In this document: one piece after another, positions 60,443 to 64,000 of the stretch | How positions within the stretch are numbered: position 1 is the first letter of the stretch | How the letters are laid out: every line of letters begins with the position of its first letter | Notes under the pieces: model-generated | Database searches by the model: none | Told to the model about the DNA's origin: nothing | Seen by the model: the letters and a program-made list of their open reading frames with translations, nothing else | Made by a program: the position numbers and the translations under genes | Source: Halomonas urmiana | Lineage (GTDB): Bacteria > Pseudomonadota > Gammaproteobacteria > Pseudomonadales > Halomonadaceae | Length of the DNA: 64,000 bases | Direction: 5' to 3' | Assembly: GCF_005780185.1 (NCBI RefSeq) | Contig: NZ_VBUI01000009.1 | Location: forward strand, 62,001 to 126,000

Positions 60443-61179
60443 GGCTGCCTCCTGCGGCGGCGCAAAAGGCTCGGGATACGAGGCCACATGGCGAAGAACA
60501 GGCGAGCATGCATCAGGCTGATCTGGGCGTTGTCGCGGCCCATGGCGAAATGGCTCACCCCTTGTTCGGGATAGTGGACCCGCACCGGCAGATTCTCGAG
60601 TGTCCCTCCCGACCAGTACCAGCGCACCAGCACCTCGGTGTCGAAGGTCATGCGGTCGCCGCAGCCATGCCGGCGGAGCAATGCATTCACCGCGGCCAGC
60701 GGATACAGCCGGACACCGCACATGGTGTCGCGGATATGCCGCGACAGGGTGTTGATCCACACCCAGACATGGGTCGCGTAGCGCCCGTAGAGTCGCGCCT
60801 TGGGCACGCTGTCGTCGTAGCAGGCATAGCCCACTACCAGAGCTTGTGGTGTCTGGTGCATGGCGTCGAGGAAGGCCGGCAGGTCATCGACCCGATGCTG
60901 GCCATCAGCATCGACCTGCAGACCATGGCTGTAGCCGAGCCGTTCGGCCTCGGCGAGGCCCGAACGTACCGCGGCGCCCTTGCCGCGATTGTGCTCATGG
61001 GTCACCAGGTGGTGGCCGGCGTCCTTGAGACGCTCGAGGGTCTGGCGACAGGCGGGATCGCAGCCGTCGTCTACCAACACCACCGGCAGGCCGAGCGCCG
61101 AGAGCTCGGCGCACACCGAGGCGATGGTATCGGGGTGGTTGTACACCGGCACCACAGCGCAGGGATGGGGCTCAATCAT
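60439..61179 (-). CDS. family 2 glycosyltransferase
   Basis: A 246-aa GT-A glycosyltransferase: AVVPVYNHPDTIASV at the N-terminus, VLVDDGCDPACRQ (nucleotide binding) and QVDADGQH (metal-binding DxD). In many aryl polyene clusters this activity is fused to the acyltransferase; here the two are separate but overlapping genes. GGAGAG precedes the start. Confidence 0.88.
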   Translation of the reverse strand: MIEPHPCAVVPVYNHPDTIASVCAELSALGLPVVLVDDGCDPACRQTLERLKDAGHHLVTHEHNRGKGAAVRSGLAEAERLGYSHGLQVDADGQHRVDDLPAFLDAMHQTPQALVVGYACYDDSVPKARLYGRYATHVWVWINTLSRHIRDTMCGVRLYPLAAVNALLRRHGCGDRMTFDTEVLVRWYWSGGTLENLPVRVHYPEQGVSHFAMGRDNAQISLMHARLFFAMWPRIPSLLRRRRRQP

Positions 61180-62974
61180 CGCGGCTCTCCGTAGTGAAGC
61201 GTACTCGGCCGCTGGCATGTCTTCCCTGATTCGAGTCGAAGCCGAAAGTGATGCCGTCGGCACGCCGCTCCAGGCTCAGCGCAAGGCGCTGGCCGGGTAG
61301 CAGGATTTTCTGGAACTTGAGTCGGTCCACGCCGCGAAAGGCACCAAGCTGGCCGAATACCTCGTGAGCGTGACGGATGGCCCACTGGACCATGACGACG
61401 CCGGGCACCAGCGGGAATTCATCGAAATGGCCTTGCAGATAGCGCAGCCGCTCCGGGACTTCCAGGGTAATGACGTGCTTGCCGTCGTGTGCCCTGGCGC
61501 CCAGCCAGCGCGCCAGGCGGTCGTCGTCGAGGTCGTCGAAGGTGCGCTTGAGGATGGTGTGATCGCGCTTGCCCTGGCTGTTGGTCGGCAGCGTCTGCAC
61601 AAAGCGCCAGTAGCGGGGGATGGCGACGGGCTCCAGCAGCGTGGCGAGGTGGGCTCGTAGCGTCGCGACCTGAGCGCGGCGGCTGGCATGGTCCTGGGGC
61701 AGAGCATCCAAAGCCATTGCCACTACCACGCCAAGGCGTCCATCGCGTCGCTCAAGATCGAGGCAGTGGGCATCTTCGATCGCCTCGTACTGACACAGGT
61801 GACGCTCGATGGCGGTCAGCGAGATGCGCTTGCCGCTGATCTTGGCCAGCCGGTCGGTGCGACCGAGCAGCCGAAACCCTTCTGGGCAGGGCTCGACCCT
61901 ATCGGCCTGTTGCCACCACTCAGAGGGAGTGGCGAGAAACGGTGAGCGCAGGGCCAGGGTTCCGTCGCCCAGCGCGATCTCGACGTCAGGTAGCGGGGTC
62001 CAGGCCTCGGTCTGAGTCTGTCGACGATGGGCAATGCCGCCGGTCTCGGTGCTGCCATAGAGCTCGATCACCGGGGCGCCTATCAGGCGCTCGCAGCGCT
62101 TGGCATCATGCAAGGCCAGAGGCGCCCCTGAGGAGAACACCATGGCAGGCGCCTGCCACGACAGGTGATCCGGTAGCCGCGAGAGCTGGGCGGGAGAGGA
62201 CACCAGGCGTACGGCGAGGCCGGCATCGCTTGCCTCGATCAGGCGTTCGGCCATGGCCTCGGGATAGCGATTCTCGTCGCCGCAGAATGGCACGCCGTGA
62301 CACAGCGGGTGCAGAATGCCGGTGAGCAGCCCGTAGATATGCTGGTGGCTGACCTGGGAGACCACGGCGCCGCCGTCCAGTGGCCACAGCTTGGCCTGGC
62401 GATCGAGTTCGCTCGTCAGCTGACGAAAACGTTTTGGCTGCATCACCGGCTTGCCCGTCGAACCGGAGGTATAGAGCACCACGGCTTCGGCTTCGGGATC
62501 GATGGGAACCAGCGTCGGTAGCTGGCCCCGGTTCGGTTGCGGGGGCGTTGATGGTAGCGACCCTTCGACCAGGGGGGCGAGGCTCGCCAGGGTCTGGGGG
62601 CGGTCGTCGCCGGGTAGCACGGCGCTACGGCCGGTTTCCCATAGCGCCAGCAAGGCGGCGGCGAAGGCGTGAGGGTCGGGCTCGATGACTAGCCAGCGGC
62701 CCATGGGCTGGGTGGCGAGCCACACGCGCCAGACGTCTATGCATCCGCGCAGTTGATCGGGGCGACACCAGTGCTTAGGCAGTGCCCGTGATCCATTCAG
62801 GGCACGCCGCCAGGGTGAATGGGGCAGCGACAGATAGCTTCCGGAGCTGTTGGCTGCCGGCTGACTGGCTTCCTGGCGGGGCGTGTGGGGGCCGTGGTTC
62901 TCATGGTTAGTCAAGGTGCTATTCACTGGTCTTTTTGCAGGGCTACCTGACGAACTATTCGCATAGCTGTTCAC
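61172..62974 (-). CDS. AMP-dependent ligase fused to a C-terminal hotdog dehydratase domain
   Basis: A 600-aa protein. Residues about 60-470 form an adenylate-forming ligase: the P-loop VVLYTSGSTGKPVM, the ELYGSTETGG motif and the hinge LLGRTDRLAKISGKRI with the catalytic Lys near the end (NSQGKRD). Residues about 490-600 form a hotdog domain (HFDEFPLVPGVVMVQWAIR), of the dehydratase type. It would activate the aryl starter and also act in dehydration; in other clusters these are two proteins (ApeH and ApeI). The GTG start at 62974 overlaps the membrane-protein stop (GTGA) and has GGAG upstream. Confidence 0.85.
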   Translation of the reverse strand: MNSYANSSSGSPAKRPVNSTLTNHENHGPHTPRQEASQPAANSSGSYLSLPHSPWRRALNGSRALPKHWCRPDQLRGCIDVWRVWLATQPMGRWLVIEPDPHAFAAALLALWETGRSAVLPGDDRPQTLASLAPLVEGSLPSTPPQPNRGQLPTLVPIDPEAEAVVLYTSGSTGKPVMQPKRFRQLTSELDRQAKLWPLDGGAVVSQVSHQHIYGLLTGILHPLCHGVPFCGDENRYPEAMAERLIEASDAGLAVRLVSSPAQLSRLPDHLSWQAPAMVFSSGAPLALHDAKRCERLIGAPVIELYGSTETGGIAHRRQTQTEAWTPLPDVEIALGDGTLALRSPFLATPSEWWQQADRVEPCPEGFRLLGRTDRLAKISGKRISLTAIERHLCQYEAIEDAHCLDLERRDGRLGVVVAMALDALPQDHASRRAQVATLRAHLATLLEPVAIPRYWRFVQTLPTNSQGKRDHTILKRTFDDLDDDRLARWLGARAHDGKHVITLEVPERLRYLQGHFDEFPLVPGVVMVQWAIRHAHEVFGQLGAFRGVDRLKFQKILLPGQRLALSLERRADGITFGFDSNQGRHASGRVRFTTESRDD

Positions 62975-63513
62975 GATGCATATCTCCGCAGACGACGGCG
63001 GCAGCACCACTCGCCGGTAAACATCAGGGCGATCAGGGCGTAGCTGATGACGCCGTTGTAGAGCGACCACGCTGCCAGGTCGGCATAGAGGGCGGACCAG
63101 GCAGCGATGGATCCGTTGACCACGAAGAAGCCGCACCAGGCCTGGGTGACGCGACGCGTATAGATTACGCCACGGGCGGGCAGGTTAGGCTCTTTTATCC
63201 GTGCCAGCTGCTCCACCACCGGCATTCCGCGCCATAGGCTCAAGGCGAAGGTCGCCAGCAACACGGCATTGACGGCCACCGGGTAGCCGCGCATGCCAAG
63301 CTCGGCATCGATAGCGAACCCCACCACCAGCAGCGCAATGGCGGCAACGAAGGCGAGTCCCCGAGCCTGGGGCAGGCGCCAGGCGATCAGGCCGCAGCCG
63401 ACCAGCAGCAACGGCCAGGGGCCGAGTGTGCCCTGTAACAACCACACGGTCAGCGGCCAGGTCATGGCAAGCCCCGTGGCCAACACTGCGGCGACGATGG
63501 CGAGAATGCGCAC
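62971..63513 (-). CDS. membrane protein of the aryl polyene cluster (COG4648-like)
   Basis: A 180-aa protein with five or six predicted membrane segments (near residues 3-25, 33-47, 53-69, 78-94, 123-142 and 149-166) and a basic C-terminus (CCRRRLRRYAS). It matches the small membrane protein found between the carrier proteins and the ligase in such clusters (ApeG-like). Function unknown. It overlaps the ligase by four bases. Confidence 0.75.
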   Translation of the reverse strand: MRILAIVAAVLATGLAMTWPLTVWLLQGTLGPWPLLLVGCGLIAWRLPQARGLAFVAAIALLVVGFAIDAELGMRGYPVAVNAVLLATFALSLWRGMPVVEQLARIKEPNLPARGVIYTRRVTQAWCGFFVVNGSIAAWSALYADLAAWSLYNGVISYALIALMFTGEWCCRRRLRRYAS

Positions 63514-63520
63514 TGGGGCC

Positions 63521-63790
63521 TCAGGCGCGCATCAGGCTTTCGACGGCGTCGACCACGTCATCGATACTGCGCACGACCTTGAAGGCTTCGGGATCGATGC
63601 GACGGCCGGTAAACCGCTTCAGCTCGACGACCAGGTCGACGGCGTCGATGCTGTCGATATCCAGGTCTTCGTACAACCGTGCCTCGGGAGAGACCTCCGA
63701 GGACGACACTTCGAACAGCTCCATAAGGGTGTGCTGAACGTGGCTGAGTATCTGTTCTCGGCTGATCTGTTGAGTGGCATCAGTCGGCAC
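63521..63790 (-). CDS. acyl carrier protein
   Basis: An 89-aa carrier with the phosphopantetheine Ser in DLDIDSIDAVDLVVEL, the acyl-carrying arm for the polyene. The GTG start at 63790 has GGAGG at about six bases; an upstream frame would run through the preceding ACP. It overlaps that ACP's stop by 11 bases and lies seven bases before the membrane-protein gene. Confidence 0.9.
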   Translation of the reverse strand: MPTDATQQISREQILSHVQHTLMELFEVSSSEVSPEARLYEDLDIDSIDAVDLVVELKRFTGRRIDPEAFKVVRSIDDVVDAVESLMRA

Positions 63791-64000
63791 GACGGTCCTC
63801 CACCAGCGCTTCGAGCGCTGCCAGACTGGCGAAATGACGACGGGTATCTTCGGCTTCCGCGTCCAGTTTGACACCGTAGCGTTTCTGCAGCGCAAGGCCG
63901 AGCTCCAGGGCATCAATGGAATCGAGGCCCAGGCCCTCGCCGAACAGCGGAGCGTGATAGTCGATGTCGTCGGGGGTGATGTCCTCGAGTTCGAGGGTGT
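63780..64000 (-). CDS. second acyl carrier protein, N-terminus beyond the window
   Basis: An open frame from the edge to a stop at 63780-63782 gives 73 residues. It carries GEGLGLDSIDALELGLAL with the phosphopantetheine Ser, followed by QKRYGVKLDAEAEDTRRHF. Two tandem ACPs are a hallmark of aryl polyene clusters. It continues upstream, so the cluster does not begin in this window. Confidence 0.85.
   Translation of the reverse strand, partial: TLELEDITPDDIDYHAPLFGEGLGLDSIDALELGLALQKRYGVKLDAEAEDTRRHFASLAALEALVEDRRAD

Overview
The window is GC-rich, gene-dense DNA. It reads as the chromosome of a halophilic gammaproteobacterium of the Halomonadaceae (Halomonas-like). The main reason is a recognisable ectoine-degradation locus (doeA, doeB, doeX, doeC, doeD, eutB, eutC), together with an aryl-polyene-type gene cluster and typical Halomonas transport and stress genes. 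Assignments are by reading protein sequences, motifs and gene order; no database search was run.

Left part (1-20 kb): a pncA-pncB NAD-salvage pair (pncB is cut by the window edge) and a GhrA-type reductase on the minus strand precede the plus-strand ectoine catabolic locus. Ectoine is opened by DoeA, deacetylated by DoeB, transaminated by DoeD and oxidised to aspartate by DoeC; DoeX is the Lrp-type regulator, and EutB/EutC belong to the hydroxyectoine branch. A four-gene cassette (nitrilase-family hydrolase, ATP-grasp ligase, C45/AAT-type Ntn hydrolase, large Orn/Lys/Arg decarboxylase) sits between doeX and doeC and has no known role in ectoine breakdown. A heptamer repeat array lies between eutB and eutC. 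A HAD dehalogenase, an AhpD-like protein and a TetR regulator with two matching operators follow.

Middle part (20-36.8 kb): this is the most unusual region. An ECF sigma factor and a small zinc-finger anti-sigma factor sit among genes preceded by one 27-bp promoter pattern, (T/C)GTAAG-N16-CGAC, which I find seven times. The genes behind it are a tubulin-tyrosine-ligase-like ATP-grasp protein fused to a PqqD-like domain and a degenerate HprK-like domain; a DUF3047 protein; the sigma factor itself; a glycosyltransferase pair; a DUF3179 protein; an APH-type kinase; and a c-type cytochrome. The TTL fusion gene is followed by a 99-aa protein whose N-terminus (with a Tyr-Thr-Ala-Pro motif) and Glu-Ala-Glu-Gly tail are shared with the cytochrome. 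I propose a regulated modification system in which the TTL enzyme acts on acidic tails of these two proteins. This is inference from sequence, but the components and the promoter pattern are directly visible. A YnjBCD-type ABC transporter lies inside the region without the promoter pattern.

Right part (37-64 kb): an NfeD protease/slipin pair, a SulP transporter with a universal stress protein, an MFS transporter, a DksA-like protein, a RidA protein and a PhnCDE-like (possibly selenate) ABC transporter precede a long minus-strand operon from 64 kb down to 47.6 kb. It encodes two acyl carrier proteins, a membrane protein, an AMP-ligase fused to a hotdog domain, a glycosyltransferase, an acyltransferase, an aromatic amino acid ammonia-lyase, a thioesterase, a LolA-like protein, an MMPL exporter, a flavin oxidoreductase, a DUF3261 lipoprotein, two ketosynthases, a dehydratase, a ketoreductase and a phosphopantetheinyl transferase. 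This is the gene set of an aryl polyene pigment pathway; it continues beyond the right edge.
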